A stretch of DNA of 64,000 nucleotides from contig VAYS01000014.1 of NCBI GenBank assembly GCA_005883215.1, forward strand, positions 21,597 through 85,596, in the 5' to 3' direction. This document shows positions 26,337-34,977 of the stretch, piece after piece. Each line of letters starts with the position of its first letter. The first letter of the stretch is position 1. This stretch comes from Actinomycetota bacterium (GTDB lineage Bacteria; Actinomycetota; Thermoleophilia; Solirubrobacterales; Solirubrobacteraceae). The translations under genes and the position numbers were made by a program. The notes under the pieces are model-generated. The model saw nothing but the letters and a program-made list of their open reading frames with translations. It ran no database searches and was not told the DNA's origin.

Positions 26337-27173
26337 TCAGTCGGCGAACTCGGCGGGCCGCTTCTCCAGGTAGGCGCTCACCGCCTCGGGGGGCGCCGCG
26401 CCGTGCGTGGCCATGATCTGCTGGCGGTCCTCGTACTCCACCGCCGCCTGCTCGGACGCGATCTCCAGCGCCGCCCACATCCCCTGCTTGGTCAGGCGCA
26501 CGCCCCACGGTGCCCATTGAGCGATCTGGGCCGCCGCCTGGCGGGCGCGGTCGAGCAGGCGCTCGGGGGGCACCACCTCGGCCACCAGCCCGATCCGCTC
26601 GGCCTCGGCGGCGTCGAAGCGCCGAGCGGTGAGCATCAGCTCGTGCGCCCGCGCGGCCCCGACTAGCCGGGGCAACAGCCAGCTGGTGGCCATGTCGCAG
26701 TTGGACACCCCGACGTTGGCGAAGGCGACGCGAAAGACCGCCCCGGCGGCGGCGAAGCGCAGGTCGCTGCCCAGCGCCAGGGCCAGCCCGAAGCCCGCCG
26801 CTGGCCCGTTGACCGCCGCGATCACCGGCTGGGGGGTGGCCCGCAGGCGCAGGATCAGCCGCGACATGTGCTCCTGGTTGGTCAGCCGGTCGCGCGCGGG
26901 GTCGGTGCCGTCGGCGCCCGGGGCCGGGCCGTAGCCGCGCAGGTCGAGGCCGGCGCAGAACCCGCGCCCGGCTCCGGTGAGGATCACCACTCGACAGGCG
27001 CGCTCGGCGGCGATGCGGCCGAGCTCGTCGTGCAGCGCCTGGCACAGCTCGGCGTTCATCGCGTTGAGCTGCTCGGGGCGATTGAGCGTGAGCAGCCGAA
27101 CCGAGGCCGTGGGGCTGTCGGTGAGCAGGCAGGCGATGGGCCTGGATAGCACAACCCGCCGCGCGGCGCGCAC
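26337..27173 (-). CDS. enoyl-CoA hydratase/isomerase family protein
   Basis: A 278-aa crotonase-fold enzyme. RLLTLNRPEQLNAMNAEL, GAGRGFCAGLDLRGYG (oxyanion hole) and AAVNGPAAGFGLALALGSDLRFAA (second oxyanion Gly) are typical. At the usual first catalytic Glu position the FANVGVSNCDMATSW segment differs from true hydratases, so isomerase, thioesterase-like or other crotonase chemistry is possible. Operon with alsD (2-nt gap). The first 20 residues may be extra if a downstream start is used. Confidence 0.87.
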   Translation of the reverse strand: MRAARRVVLSRPIACLLTDSPTASVRLLTLNRPEQLNAMNAELCQALHDELGRIAAERACRVVILTGAGRGFCAGLDLRGYGPAPGADGTDPARDRLTNQEHMSRLILRLRATPQPVIAAVNGPAAGFGLALALGSDLRFAAAGAVFRVAFANVGVSNCDMATSWLLPRLVGAARAHELMLTARRFDAAEAERIGLVAEVVPPERLLDRARQAAAQIAQWAPWGVRLTKQGMWAALEIASEQAAVEYEDRQQIMATHGAAPPEAVSAYLEKRPAEFAD

Positions 27174-27194
27174 CCGCGTCGCGCGGCGGCGCGG

Positions 27195-27620
27195 CTAGGC
27201 GGCGCGCCTGCGGCGCGTCGTGCTCCTCGCCCTCGAGGAGGTCCGGCCCGTGCTCCTGGTCCGCGACGACGCGCGCCGGGCCGGCTTTCTGCGCGGCGTG
27301 GCCCCCGAGGTCACCGCCTTCTGGAGCTGCTCGAGGTCCTTGGCCAGCGACTTGGTCATCTTGGTCACGTCGCGCCGGGCGTCCTTGATCATCTTGTCGA
27401 CGTCCTTGCGCAGGCCGCGCGCCCCCGTGCCGACGTCGCCGCGCACCGCCTTCAGGGCGTCCTGGGCGGCGTCGAGCGCCTTGTTGGCACGCGCGAGCGC
27501 ACGCTGGTTCTGGCTGGCGCGCGAGCTGGCCGGCGACTTGCGGGCGGACGTTCGCCGGCTCGCGGTCGAGCGCTTGCGGGTGGTGGACTGCTTGCGGGCG
27601 GGCTTTCTGGGCGCAGCCAT
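27195..27620 (-). CDS. histone H1-like basic DNA-binding protein
   Basis: A 141-aa Lys/Arg/Ala/Ser/Thr-rich protein. Basic low-complexity ends (PARKQSTTRKRSTASRRTSARK; RRASSRTRSTGRTSSRARS) flank a helical centre (ALARANKALDAAQDALKAV...VDKMIKDARRDVTKMTKSL). This layout fits a nucleoid-associated protein of the H1-like type, or a phasin-like helical protein with basic tails. The ATG at 27620 has SD GGAGG upstream; the 17-residue upstream extension is rejected. Confidence 0.7.
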   Translation of the reverse strand: MAAPRKPARKQSTTRKRSTASRRTSARKSPASSRASQNQRALARANKALDAAQDALKAVRGDVGTGARGLRKDVDKMIKDARRDVTKMTKSLAKDLEQLQKAVTSGATPRRKPARRASSRTRSTGRTSSRARSTTRRRRAA

Positions 27621-27760
27621 GTGAGCCTCCGTCGTGCGTGGGTGAGCGGGGTGCACGGTAACCGTTCTCACGGACCCGTGGTAAGGGCGTTACCCGTCCT
27701 TCGGTGCAGTCAACTTCAAAATGGTGCGCCGACGGGGCGCAAAGCTGGGTCGAGCGCGGC

Positions 27761-28696
27761 TCACTCGCCGCGGCTGAAGGCGGCGATCGCCACCATGAGC
27801 ATCAGCGCGCCCAGGCCGGCGACCACCCCCGCCTCCACGAGCGTGGGCACCCGCCATCCCCACCAGGTGACGCCCGGGTCCAGGGCCTGGCGCGCGGCGG
27901 GCGCGATATGCAGATGGGAGAAGACGATGCGCCGCATCGGATCGACCGCGTAGGTGAGGGGATCGATGCGGTTGAGGATCTCCAGCCAGCGCGGCAGGCC
28001 GGAGACGGGGAACAGCGAGCCGGCCAAAAAGAACATGGGCATGATCACCATCTGCATCAGGGCCATGAACGACTGCATCTGGCTCACGCGGGCGGCGGCC
28101 ATCACCCCGAAGGCGGTGACCGAGAAGGCCAGCAGCAGCTGCAGGGCGAACACGGCGGCGATCAGCCCGGGGTCATAGGGCACGTCCACCAGCCCGGCCA
28201 GGGCGATCACGATCGCCCCCTGAGCGCCGGCCACGGTGGCGCCGCCCAGACACTTGCCAACCACCAGCGAGCCGCGACGAACCGGGGCGACCATCATCTC
28301 GCGCAGGAAGCCGAACTCTCGGTCCCACACCAGCGAGGCGGCCGAGAACATGGCGGTGAACATGACCGCCATGCACAGCACTCCCGGATAGACGAACGTG
28401 CGCAGGTTGACGCCGTGCGTGCCGGCCGAGGCGATCCGCGACAGCCCGGTCCCGAGCACGAACAGGAACAGGAACGGCTGCACGAGCGAGGTGACGATGC
28501 GCAGGCGGTCCTGGCCGAAGCGGATCATCTCTCGCCGCCAGACGATCTTGATCGCCCGCGCGTCCCCGCGCCAGCTGCGCGGCGGGACGTGCACCCGGGC
28601 GATCGGCAACGCCGCGGCGGCCGGCGCCGATGGCGGGGGCGGGGGGGCGGGCGGGGTTTGGATCGGGGCGCCGGCGAGGCGCTCGGCCGGGGTCAC
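27761..28696 (-). CDS. ABC-2 type transporter permease
   Basis: A 311-aa membrane protein with six hydrophobic segments after a Pro/Ala-rich cytoplasmic N-terminus. The ABC-2 signature region DREFGFLREMMVAPVRRGSLVVGKCLGG and the LAGSLFPVSGLP...IDPLTYAVD stretch are typical of DrrB-like exporter permeases. The GTG start overlaps the ATPase stop by 4 nt. With the ATPase it forms a drug or lipid exporter; the cargo cannot be told from sequence. Confidence 0.92.
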   Translation of the reverse strand: MTPAERLAGAPIQTPPAPPPPPSAPAAAALPIARVHVPPRSWRGDARAIKIVWRREMIRFGQDRLRIVTSLVQPFLFLFVLGTGLSRIASAGTHGVNLRTFVYPGVLCMAVMFTAMFSAASLVWDREFGFLREMMVAPVRRGSLVVGKCLGGATVAGAQGAIVIALAGLVDVPYDPGLIAAVFALQLLLAFSVTAFGVMAAARVSQMQSFMALMQMVIMPMFFLAGSLFPVSGLPRWLEILNRIDPLTYAVDPMRRIVFSHLHIAPAARQALDPGVTWWGWRVPTLVEAGVVAGLGALMLMVAIAAFSRGE

Positions 28697-29772
28697 CGGG
28701 CTCCCATCACGCGCGCAAACGGGCGCAGGCGGTCCGCGCTCGACGCCTCGGCGTCGCGGATGGTGGTGCCGGTATAGGACATGAACACATCGTCCAGCGA
28801 CGGCCGGGCCACGCTGACCGAGCGGATCGGGGCGCCCAGCTTGGAGAACAGGCGGGGGACGAACTGCGCGCCCTCGGGCACGCCGAAGGTCACCCGGCCC
28901 TCGGCCACCGTGGCCTCGATGCCGAACTGTCGCCGCAGCTCGGCGATCGCCGCCTCGTCGTCGTCGGTCTCGATCTGCACGCGGTCGCGCCCGACGCTCG
29001 CCTTCAGCGCCTGCGGGCTGTCGAGGACGATGATCTCGCCGTGGTCCATGATCGCGATGCGCTGGCAGTACTCCGCCTCGTCCATGTAGTGGGTGGTGAG
29101 GAAGATCGTGATCCCCTCGGCGCGCTTTAGCTCGCGGATGTAGCGCCAGATCGAATGGCGCGTCTGGGGATCGAGGCCGATGGTGGGCTCGTCGAGGAAC
29201 AGCACCCGGGGTGAGTGCAGGAAGCCGCGCGCGATCTCCAGGCGCCGCTTCATGCCCCCGGAGAAGGTGTTCACCCGGGTGGCGCGCCGCTCCCACAAGC
29301 CGACCATCTCCAGCACCTGGCGCATGCGCAGGGCGACCGCGTCGCGCTCGATCCCGTACAGCTCGGCGTGCAGGCGCAGGTTCTGCTCGGCGGTGAGATA
29401 GCCGTCCAGGGTGGGGTCCTGGAACACCAGGCCGATGTGCCGGCGCACGTCGTCGCGCTCTGTGAGCACGTCGTGGCCCGCCACCTGCGCGCCTCCGGCG
29501 GTTGGTCGCGACAGCGTGCAGAGCATGTTGATGGTGCTGGTCTTGCCCGCCCCATTGGGGCCGAGAAAGCCGAACGTCTCCCCGGAGTGCACGTCGAAGT
29601 CGATGCCCCTGACCGCCTCGATGTCCCCAAAGCGCTTGAGCAGTCCCCGCACCCGGATAGCCGGGGCGGGCGCGCCCCGGCCGCCCGCCGCGGAATCGCC
29701 GGGCGCCGAGCCCACCCCGCGGCCGAAACTGGCGGGCGGGGAGGGGCGGTGGGCGGCGGGATCCTGCGTCAA
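28693..29772 (-). CDS. ABC transporter ATP-binding protein (DrrA-type)
   Basis: A protein of about 359 aa if the TTG at 29772 is used; GTG codons about 60-70 nt further in are alternatives. Walker A is GPNGAGKTS, the signature FSGGMKRRLEIARG, Walker B VLFLDEPTIGLD, and the switch His lies in TTHYMDEAE. The C-terminal part (VQIETDDDEAAIAELRR...) is the DrrA-type accessory domain. The first 30-40 residues are Pro/Gly/Ala-rich and not conserved. Coupled to the permease by a 4-nt overlap. Confidence 0.9.
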   Translation of the reverse strand: MTQDPAAHRPSPPASFGRGVGSAPGDSAAGGRGAPAPAIRVRGLLKRFGDIEAVRGIDFDVHSGETFGFLGPNGAGKTSTINMLCTLSRPTAGGAQVAGHDVLTERDDVRRHIGLVFQDPTLDGYLTAEQNLRLHAELYGIERDAVALRMRQVLEMVGLWERRATRVNTFSGGMKRRLEIARGFLHSPRVLFLDEPTIGLDPQTRHSIWRYIRELKRAEGITIFLTTHYMDEAEYCQRIAIMDHGEIIVLDSPQALKASVGRDRVQIETDDDEAAIAELRRQFGIEATVAEGRVTFGVPEGAQFVPRLFSKLGAPIRSVSVARPSLDDVFMSYTGTTIRDAEASSADRLRPFARVMGAR

Positions 29773-30065
29773 GGGACGGCTCGGAATCGGGCCCGCGAGC
29801 GCTCGCGGCGCGCGCCATCGGGGCGATGGCCATGCTAGTGGGCGCCGGGGGCCCGGCCCGCCCGCGTCCCCCAACGGGCCGTCGCTCCCGTCCCTGGGGC
29901 CCTGTTGTCCTGGCCTGCGCCTACATCGAGACGGGCGAATCCCTCGCCGGGATCCGGCGTGCCCTGGCGCGCGGCCGCCGGCCCCGCGCTCTGCACCGGC
30001 CCTGGCCGGCGACGGGCGCGTCAAGGGGACGGGCCGGCGCCGGCGCCCCGCCCGCCGGCGGGCAG
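29773..30065. other. intergenic region, palindrome next to cold-shock gene
   Basis: No gene seen in 293 bases. A perfect 14-bp palindrome (30050-30063) sits directly after the cold-shock stop codon and could form a short stem; it is only weakly supported as a terminator. Confidence 0.35.
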
Positions 30066-30269
30066 CTACAGAGCCTGGACGTTTACCGCCTTGGGCCCCT
30101 TGGGACCGGCCTCGGCCTCGTAGGAGACCTTGGCGCCCTCGGCCAGCGAGGCGTAGCCGTCGCTGAGGATGCCCGAGTGGTGCACGAAGAGGTCCTTGCC
30201 CGCTTCATCGGGGGTGATGAAGCCATAGCCCTTCTCGTCGGAGAACCACTTCACAGTTCCGGTTGCCAT
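30066..30269 (-). CDS. cold-shock domain protein
   Basis: A 67-aa CspA-family protein that binds single-stranded RNA/DNA in the cytoplasm. RNP1 is KGYGFITP and RNP2 DLFVHHS; the start [14 protein letters not shown] is canonical. Length is standard. The 150 bases upstream (30270-30421) are free of genes and may form the long 5' leader typical of such mRNAs. Confidence 0.97.
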   Translation of the reverse strand: MATGTVKWFSDEKGYGFITPDEAGKDLFVHHSGILSDGYASLAEGAKVSYEAEAGPKGPKAVNVQAL

Positions 30270-30421
30270 CGTTGTTCCTCCAGTCCTGTGCTGCGAACGC
30301 GGAGGATGCTGTACGGCAACGACTGCGAAACGCGCACTGGTGTTTATCGGGACGTCCCCGACCTTGTCGGCGGCAAGGTAGCACCAGCGCCCGGCGGACG
30401 CGGCGCGCCGGACGGGCGGGC

Positions 30422-30829
30422 TCAGGGCGCCGGCACTCCGGGCAGCCCGGGGTCGGGCGCTCCCAGCTCCGAGACCTCGGGCGCCTCATAGGCCCGGCCC
30501 GGGACGCCGCCCAGGGCCAGGACGCGCATGCCATCCTCGCCCGGCCACAGCTTCCGCTTGACGCTCGGTCCCACCCGGACGAGCGCGTCGGAGTCGACGG
30601 CGTGGCGCTCGCCGTCGAGCTCGATCTCGCCTCCGCCGCGCAGCACGACGAACACCTCCTCCTGGCCGTCGCCGGCGTGGTCGTGCTCGGGATACTGCTC
30701 GGCGCCCGCCGGGATGTCGATCACCTGCATGCCAAACGCCTGCAGGCCGAGCTCGGCTCGGGCGCGCTTGAAGGACCCGAACACCACCGCCTCCATGTCG
30801 TCGATGTGCTTGATCGTGAAATCCGCCAT
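30422..30829 (-). CDS. cupin-domain protein
   Basis: A 135-aa single cupin. [20 protein letters not shown] is cupin motif 1 (HDH...E) and the second motif region follows [21 protein letters not shown] metal-binding role is likely; the activity is unknown. The ATG at 30829 gives a sensible start ([10 protein letters not shown]). Divergent from a TetR regulator, with a 22-bp palindrome between them, so it is probably the regulator's target. Confidence 0.85.
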   Translation of the reverse strand: MADFTIKHIDDMEAVVFGSFKRARAELGLQAFGMQVIDIPAGAEQYPEHDHAGDGQEEVFVVLRGGGEIELDGERHAVDSDALVRVGPSVKRKLWPGEDGMRVLALGGVPGRAYEAPEVSELGAPDPGLPGVPAP

Positions 30830-30873
30830 CTGCCGCTCCAATCGCCGGGGGTGACCGCCAGTGGGCCAAAGTA

Positions 30874-30895
30874 ATAACACGAACGTTCGTATTAT
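30874..30895. promoter_or_regulatory. 22-bp palindromic operator between cupin and TetR genes
   Basis: Centred on GAACGTTC (30881-30888). The arms ATAACAC and GTATTAT are complementary except for one pair. It covers TATTAT (30890-30895), a good -10 that ends 8 nt before the TetR ATG, so binding would block regulator transcription. Typical TetR-family operator position. Confidence 0.75.
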
Positions 30896-30903
30896 GTGGT
30901 CCC

Positions 30904-31467
30904 ATGACCACTAAGTCCGCCGACACGCGCGCGGCGATCCTCGACCGGGCGGTGGATATCGCCTCCACCGGGGGCCTGGAGGGACTGACGATCGGCCGGC
31001 TGGCCGGCGAGCTCCAGATGAGCAAGAGCGGCCTGTTCGCCCACTTCGGCTCAAAACAGGAGCTGCAGCTGGCCACGGTGCACGAGGCGGCTCGGCGCTT
31101 CTTTGACGCCGTGGTGGCCCCCGCCCAAGCCGCGCCCGCCGGCGCCGGCCGGCTGCGCGACTACTGCCTGCGCTACGTGGACTATCTCGGCGCCGACGTC
31201 TTTGAGGGGGGCTGCTTCTGGTCGGCGGTCGGCGCCGAAGTCGACGACCGACCGGGTCCCGTGCGCGACGCGGTGCGCGAGCTCCTGCGCGCCTGGCTGG
31301 ATGAGCTCGCCCGCCACGCTGGCTTGGCCGGCGTGCCCGACCCCGAGGAGCTGGCGTTTGAGGTCTATGCGCTGGTCTCCGGGGCCAACGCCGGCCTGCG
31401 CTTGCTCGGCGACGACCACGCCCCCGAGCGCGCCCGGGCGGCGATCGAGCGCCGACTGCCCGCCTAG
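30904..31467 (+). CDS. TetR/AcrR family transcriptional regulator
   Basis: A 187-aa regulator. The N-terminal HTH reads ILDRAVDIASTGGLEGLTIGRLAGELQMSKSGLFAHFGSK split over helices 1-4, with the recognition helix SKSGLFAHF. The ligand domain contains YCLRYVDYLG...GGCFWSAVGAEVDD, similar to the C-terminal domain common among actinobacterial TetR proteins. Transcript is probably leaderless (-10 8 nt before ATG). Likely represses itself and the divergent cupin gene through the palindrome at 30874-30895. Confidence 0.93.
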   Translation: MTTKSADTRAAILDRAVDIASTGGLEGLTIGRLAGELQMSKSGLFAHFGSKQELQLATVHEAARRFFDAVVAPAQAAPAGAGRLRDYCLRYVDYLGADVFEGGCFWSAVGAEVDDRPGPVRDAVRELLRAWLDELARHAGLAGVPDPEELAFEVYALVSGANAGLRLLGDDHAPERARAAIERRLPA

Positions 31468-31603
31468 CGGCCGGGGCCGGCGCGAGCGCCCGCTGGTCGC
31501 GCTTTTCACAATATGGTTAGCCCCCGAGATCGGGGCCGCCGGTGGGCGACAAGGGGCGGCGGCGCCGCGACCACAAATGCACGTCGAGACAGAGGGAGGG
31601 CGA

Positions 31604-32089
31604 ATGCGCACCAGCACCGCTTTGCTTCCGCTGGCCGTGGCCAGCCTGGTGGCCGCCGGCTGCGGGAGCTCGAGCAGCTCCAACAAGACGACCAGCGGCG
31701 CCACGACCGCGACCCCCAGCGGGGGGGCCAAGGTCAAGCCCAAGACCTACAAGGTCAAGCTCGCCGGTAAGAACGAGGTCCCGGCGGGCGCGCCCACCGG
31801 CTCGGGCACCGCGGTCATCAGCGTCAAAGCCAAGACCAACCAGCTGTGCTGGAAGTTCTCAAACCTCCAGGGGGTCACGGCGCCCAAGCTGGCCCACATC
31901 CACCAGGGAGCCGCGGGCGCCGCGGGCCCGGTGGTCATACCGCTGAGCACCGCCGCCCAGTTCAAGTCCTCCGGCTGCGCCCCCGCGGCCGCGGGCCTGC
32001 TGGCCCAGATCGAGGCCAACCCCAAGGGCTACTACGTAAACATCCACAACGCCAAGTACCCCGGCGGGGTGGTGCGCGCCCAGCTCTAG
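31604..32089 (+). CDS. CHRD-domain lipoprotein
   Basis: A 161-aa exported lipoprotein: lipobox VAAGCGSS, a Ser/Thr-rich linker, then a CHRD domain (KLAGKNEVPAGAPTGSGTAV, LCWKFSNLQGVTAPKLAHIHQG, YYVNIHNAKYPGGVVRAQL). CHRD domains occur in chordin and many bacterial surface proteins; function is unknown in bacteria. The ATG at 31604 has SD GAGGGAGGG. An open frame upstream in the same phase is not coding (it overlaps the TetR gene). Confidence 0.88.
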   Translation: MRTSTALLPLAVASLVAAGCGSSSSSNKTTSGATTATPSGGAKVKPKTYKVKLAGKNEVPAGAPTGSGTAVISVKAKTNQLCWKFSNLQGVTAPKLAHIHQGAAGAAGPVVIPLSTAAQFKSSGCAPAAAGLLAQIEANPKGYYVNIHNAKYPGGVVRAQL

Positions 32090-32127
32090 GGAGCTCCCAG
32101 CGCCGCGCGCGCGGCCCGGGCGGCCCG

Positions 32128-33688
32128 CTACTGGGGGGCCGCCCGGGGCCGACCGGCGGCGGGCGGTGCCGGCGCCGGGCGCCCCGCGCCCGGCGCTTGG
32201 CCGGCGGGTCGCGTGGTGGGCCCAAAGCTCACCCGCACCCGCGCCCCCCCGCCGGGGGCGTTCTCGGCGTCGGCGCTGCCCCCCGCTGCCTCGGCCGCCT
32301 GGCGCACGATCGCCAGCCCCAGCCCCGATCCGGGCAGGCGCCGAGCGGCGGGGGCGCGGTAGAAGCGGTCGAACACGTGGGGTAGGTCCTGCTCGTCGAA
32401 GCCCGGTCCGTGGTCGCGGACGCTCAGGACCCCGTCGGCCAATCTGACCTCGATCGCCCCGCCGGGCGGGCTCCACTTGCGGGCGTTGTCGAGCACGTTG
32501 GTCACCGCCCGCGCGATCCGCTCGGGGTCGGCGCGCAGCAGGGCGGGCTCGAGCGCGACGTCAAAGCCCAGCTCGGGTGCCCGCCGCCGGGTGCGCTCGA
32601 CGGCGTGCGCCACCACCTCGTCTAGGGCAAAGGTCTCGAGCTCGGCGCTGGGCTCGGCGCTGCGGGCGAGCTCGACCACGTCGGAGACCAGACGGGTGAT
32701 CTCGTCGAGCTCGGCGATGATCCCCTCCTGCAGGGGCTGGCGCTCGGCGGGGGGCAGGCGGTGGGAGTCGAGGAAGATCTGGATGTTGGAGCGCAGGGCG
32801 GCGATCGGCGTGCGCAGCTCGTGCGAGGCGTCGGCGACCAGGTGGCGCTGGGCGGCCACCGACTGCTCGAGCGCGTCGAGCGTGCGGTTAAAGCTGGCCG
32901 CCAGGCGCACCAGCTCGGCCGGGCCGGTCTCCTCCAGGCGCTCGGAGCGGTCAAGGGCCCCGGAGACCTTCTCGGTGCGCCCCACGAAGCGCCTGATCGG
33001 GGCCAAGGCGCCGCGGCCCACCAGGCCCCCCAGGGCGGCGGCCAGCAGGATCCCGCCGCCCACCAGCAGACCGAACGTGAGCAGCAAGCCGTGGAGCACG
33101 TGGTCGACCTCGCTCAGGGGGCGGGCCACCTGGACCGCGGTGCGGTCGTAGGGGTCGGCGACGGTCAGCACGCGCAGGTGCGTGCCGCGCACCGTCTCGT
33201 CGGTCAGGTAGCGACCATGGCCGCTCTGGGCGGCGCGCCGGGTGCGGGCATCGACCGGTAGCTGCGGCGTGCCCCCCGGGGCGCTGACCGTCCCGTCTGA
33301 GTGGACGAACTGAAAGTACCCCGACGCGCCGCCAAACGGCAGCGGCGCCGGCACCTGTGCCCCGGCGCCGGTTGCGGGCGGCCTTGCCCCGGGTGGGGCC
33401 CCGGGCGGTCCCGGCTCCAGGCCCGGGGGCGGGGGGGGGAAGGCGACCGTCGCGGCCGCGTTCGGGGGCGAACCGGCCGGGGGCCCGCCCTCCGTCCCCG
33501 GGGGGCGGCGAGCCGCCGCGGCTGGAGTCGTGGGGGAACAGGAACGGCTGGGCGCGCGCCTGCAGCGCGCGGTCGATCTCGCCCCGCATGTGCGAGCGCA
33601 CCGACAGGTAGCCGATCACCCCCATCGCGGCCGCCACGGCGGCCACGGCCAGCGCGACGGCGGCGGCGATGCGGCGGCGCAGGCTCAC
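32128..33688 (-). pseudogene. sensor histidine kinase with frameshift in a G9 run
   Basis: Read as one protein of about 519 aa: N-terminal membrane helix (AAAVALAVAAVAAAMGVIGYLSV), Pro/Gly-rich extracytoplasmic region, SGYFQFVHSDG sensor part, second membrane helix (LLLTFGLLVGGGILLAAALGG), HAMP, HisKA with DASHELRTPIAAL, HATPase (NVLDNARKWS, DHGPGF, GSGLGLAIV). The N-terminal 85 residues and the rest are in different frames; removing one base of the nine-G run at 33431-33439 joins them. Either a sequencing error or a slippage-prone switch. The first gene overlaps the response regulator by 4 nt. MprB/TcrY-like. Confidence 0.82.
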
Positions 33689-34359
33689 GGCTCGCGCAAC
33701 ACGTACCCCACGCCGTGGACGGTCTGGATCAGGCGGCGCTCGCCGCCCGCCTCGAGCTTGCGCCGCAGGTAGCCGATGTAGACGCGCAGGGCATTGCCGC
33801 CGGGTCCGAAGTCATAGCCCCACACCCGGTCATAGATCAGATCCGAGGACAGGACCCGCCGGGGATTGAGCAGGAACAGCTCGAGCAGCTGAAACTCGGT
33901 GCGGGTGAGGTCGACGGTGCGCTCGCCGATCCGCACCGCGTGGGCGTCGGGGTCGAGCTCGAGGTCGGCGAACTTCAGCCGTCGCCCGTCGCCCTCCTCC
34001 AGTCCCCGCCGTACCAGCGCCCGCAGGCGCGCCTGGAGCTCGCCCACGTCGTAGGGCTTGGTCACGTAGTCGTCGGCGCCGGCGTCCAGGCCCTCGATCC
34101 GATCGGGTACCGCCTCGCGCGCGGTGAGCATCAGGATTGGGGTGCGGTTGCCGCCCTGGCGCAGCGCGCGGCACACCGCCAGACCGTCGATGTCGGGCAG
34201 CCCCACGTCCAGGACGATCACGTCGGGCACGTCGCTGGCCGCGCGCATGAGCCCCTCCTCGCCGCCCTCGGCGAGCAGCACCTCATAGCCGCCCAGCATC
34301 AGCGCCCGGCGCAGGGCCTGGCGCACGGAATCGTCGTCTTCGACTACCAGCACTCTCAT
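33685..34359 (-). CDS. OmpR-family response regulator (MprA/TcrA-like)
   Basis: A 224-aa regulator. The receiver shows VVEDDDSVRQAL (acidic pair), VIVLDVGLPDIDG (phospho-Asp), MLTARE and VTKPYDVGEL (Lys). The winged-helix output domain (residues 125-224) has VDLTRTEFQLLELFLLNPRRVLSSDLIYDRVWGYDF and ALRVYIGYLRRKLE. Its stop overlaps the kinase start by 4 nt. An 11-bp-phased repeat array lies 66 nt upstream of its own start and similar arrays precede neighbouring secreted-protein genes, which suggests autoregulation and a local regulon. Confidence 0.94.
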   Translation of the reverse strand: MRVLVVEDDDSVRQALRRALMLGGYEVLLAEGGEEGLMRAASDVPDVIVLDVGLPDIDGLAVCRALRQGGNRTPILMLTAREAVPDRIEGLDAGADDYVTKPYDVGELQARLRALVRRGLEEGDGRRLKFADLELDPDAHAVRIGERTVDLTRTEFQLLELFLLNPRRVLSSDLIYDRVWGYDFGPGGNALRVYIGYLRRKLEAGGERRLIQTVHGVGYVLREP

Positions 34360-34424
34360 CGCTCACCGCGTCCTCTGCAGATTGGATCGGCGACATCGTC
34401 GCTCATCCACCGTCGGCGCCCAGC

Positions 34425-34463
34425 CTCGCAAAGCCCTAAGCCGACCATAAGAGAGGTGTAATG
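34425..34463 (-). promoter_or_regulatory. 11-bp-phased repeat array upstream of the response regulator
   Basis: On the minus strand four hexamers begin exactly 11 bp apart: CATTAC (34458-34463), TCTTAT (34447-34452), GCTTAG (34436-34441), TGCGAG (34425-34430). Same orientation as the regulator gene. Confidence 0.5.
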
Positions 34464-34533
34464 AGCCCCCCGCGTCGGGCGCGGGCGGGCGAAAAGGCGC
34501 CGGGGCGCCGCCCGCCCGCCCGCTCTCGCCCGA

Positions 34534-34773
34534 CTACGCGTGCCGCTGGGCCCGAAGCCGGGCCCGCGCGTGCCGGCGGGACGCGGTCGACGCCGACGTG
34601 CCGCTGCTCGACGTGGTCGAGCCGGTGCTCGTCGTCGTGGTCGTCGTGCCCGTCGTGGTCGTGCCGGGCCCGGAGGTGCCGGAGCCGTCACAGGCCCACG
34701 CGACGCCGGCGCCCGAGAGGCCGAGCGCCATTGAGGCCACCGCCACCGAGATCGGCCGCCTGACCTTGTGCAT
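34534..34773 (-). CDS. small secreted Thr/Ser-rich protein
   Basis: A 79-aa exported peptide. The ATG at 34773 follows SD AAGGAG, so a 53-residue upstream extension is rejected. Signal peptide MHKVRRPISVAVASMALGLSGAGVAWA, then CDGSG and a Thr/Ser/Gly tract, ending in a basic SRRHARARLRAQRHA tail. No known family. A phased repeat array lies about 50 nt upstream. Confidence 0.65.
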   Translation of the reverse strand: MHKVRRPISVAVASMALGLSGAGVAWACDGSGTSGPGTTTTGTTTTTTSTGSTTSSSGTSASTASRRHARARLRAQRHA

Positions 34774-34825
34774 CGTGGTTCTCCTTTCGGGAGAGGACAT
34801 GACGCGGCGAGCATCGACGCCGCTC

Positions 34826-34864
34826 CTCGCAAGCCCGTAAGGGCACGCTAAGGAGCCCGTGTGA
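34826..34864 (-). promoter_or_regulatory. 11-bp-phased repeat array upstream of the Thr-rich protein gene
   Basis: Minus-strand hexamers TCACAC (34859-34864), CCTTAG (34848-34853), CCTTAC (34837-34842), TGCGAG (34826-34831), each 11 bp apart. Confidence 0.5.
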
Positions 34865-34893
34865 GTCACGGGCGCCCGGACCGGGTCGCGCGT

Positions 34894-34954
34894 TCTTAGC
34901 CGGCGCTCACCGAAGTCATAGGGACCTCTCACAGATCTCCTAGGTGTCCCTGAT
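34894..34954 (+). promoter_or_regulatory. six-unit 11-bp-phased repeat array upstream of the LanC-like gene
   Basis: Plus-strand hexamers start at 34894 (TCTTAG), 34905 (GCTCAC), 34916 (TCATAG), 34927 (TCTCAC), 34938 (TCCTAG) and 34949 (CCTGAT). Units ending in TAG and CAC alternate, as if three dimer sites lie in tandem. The ATG follows 23 nt later. Confidence 0.55.
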
Positions 34955-34977
34955 GGGCGGCCCGGATCCTGGACGCC

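Noticed and set aside
25516..27045. 509-aa fusion ending in acetolactate decarboxylase
   Set aside because: The first half is the enoyl-CoA hydratase gene read in the wrong phase; the real start is the ATG at 26334.
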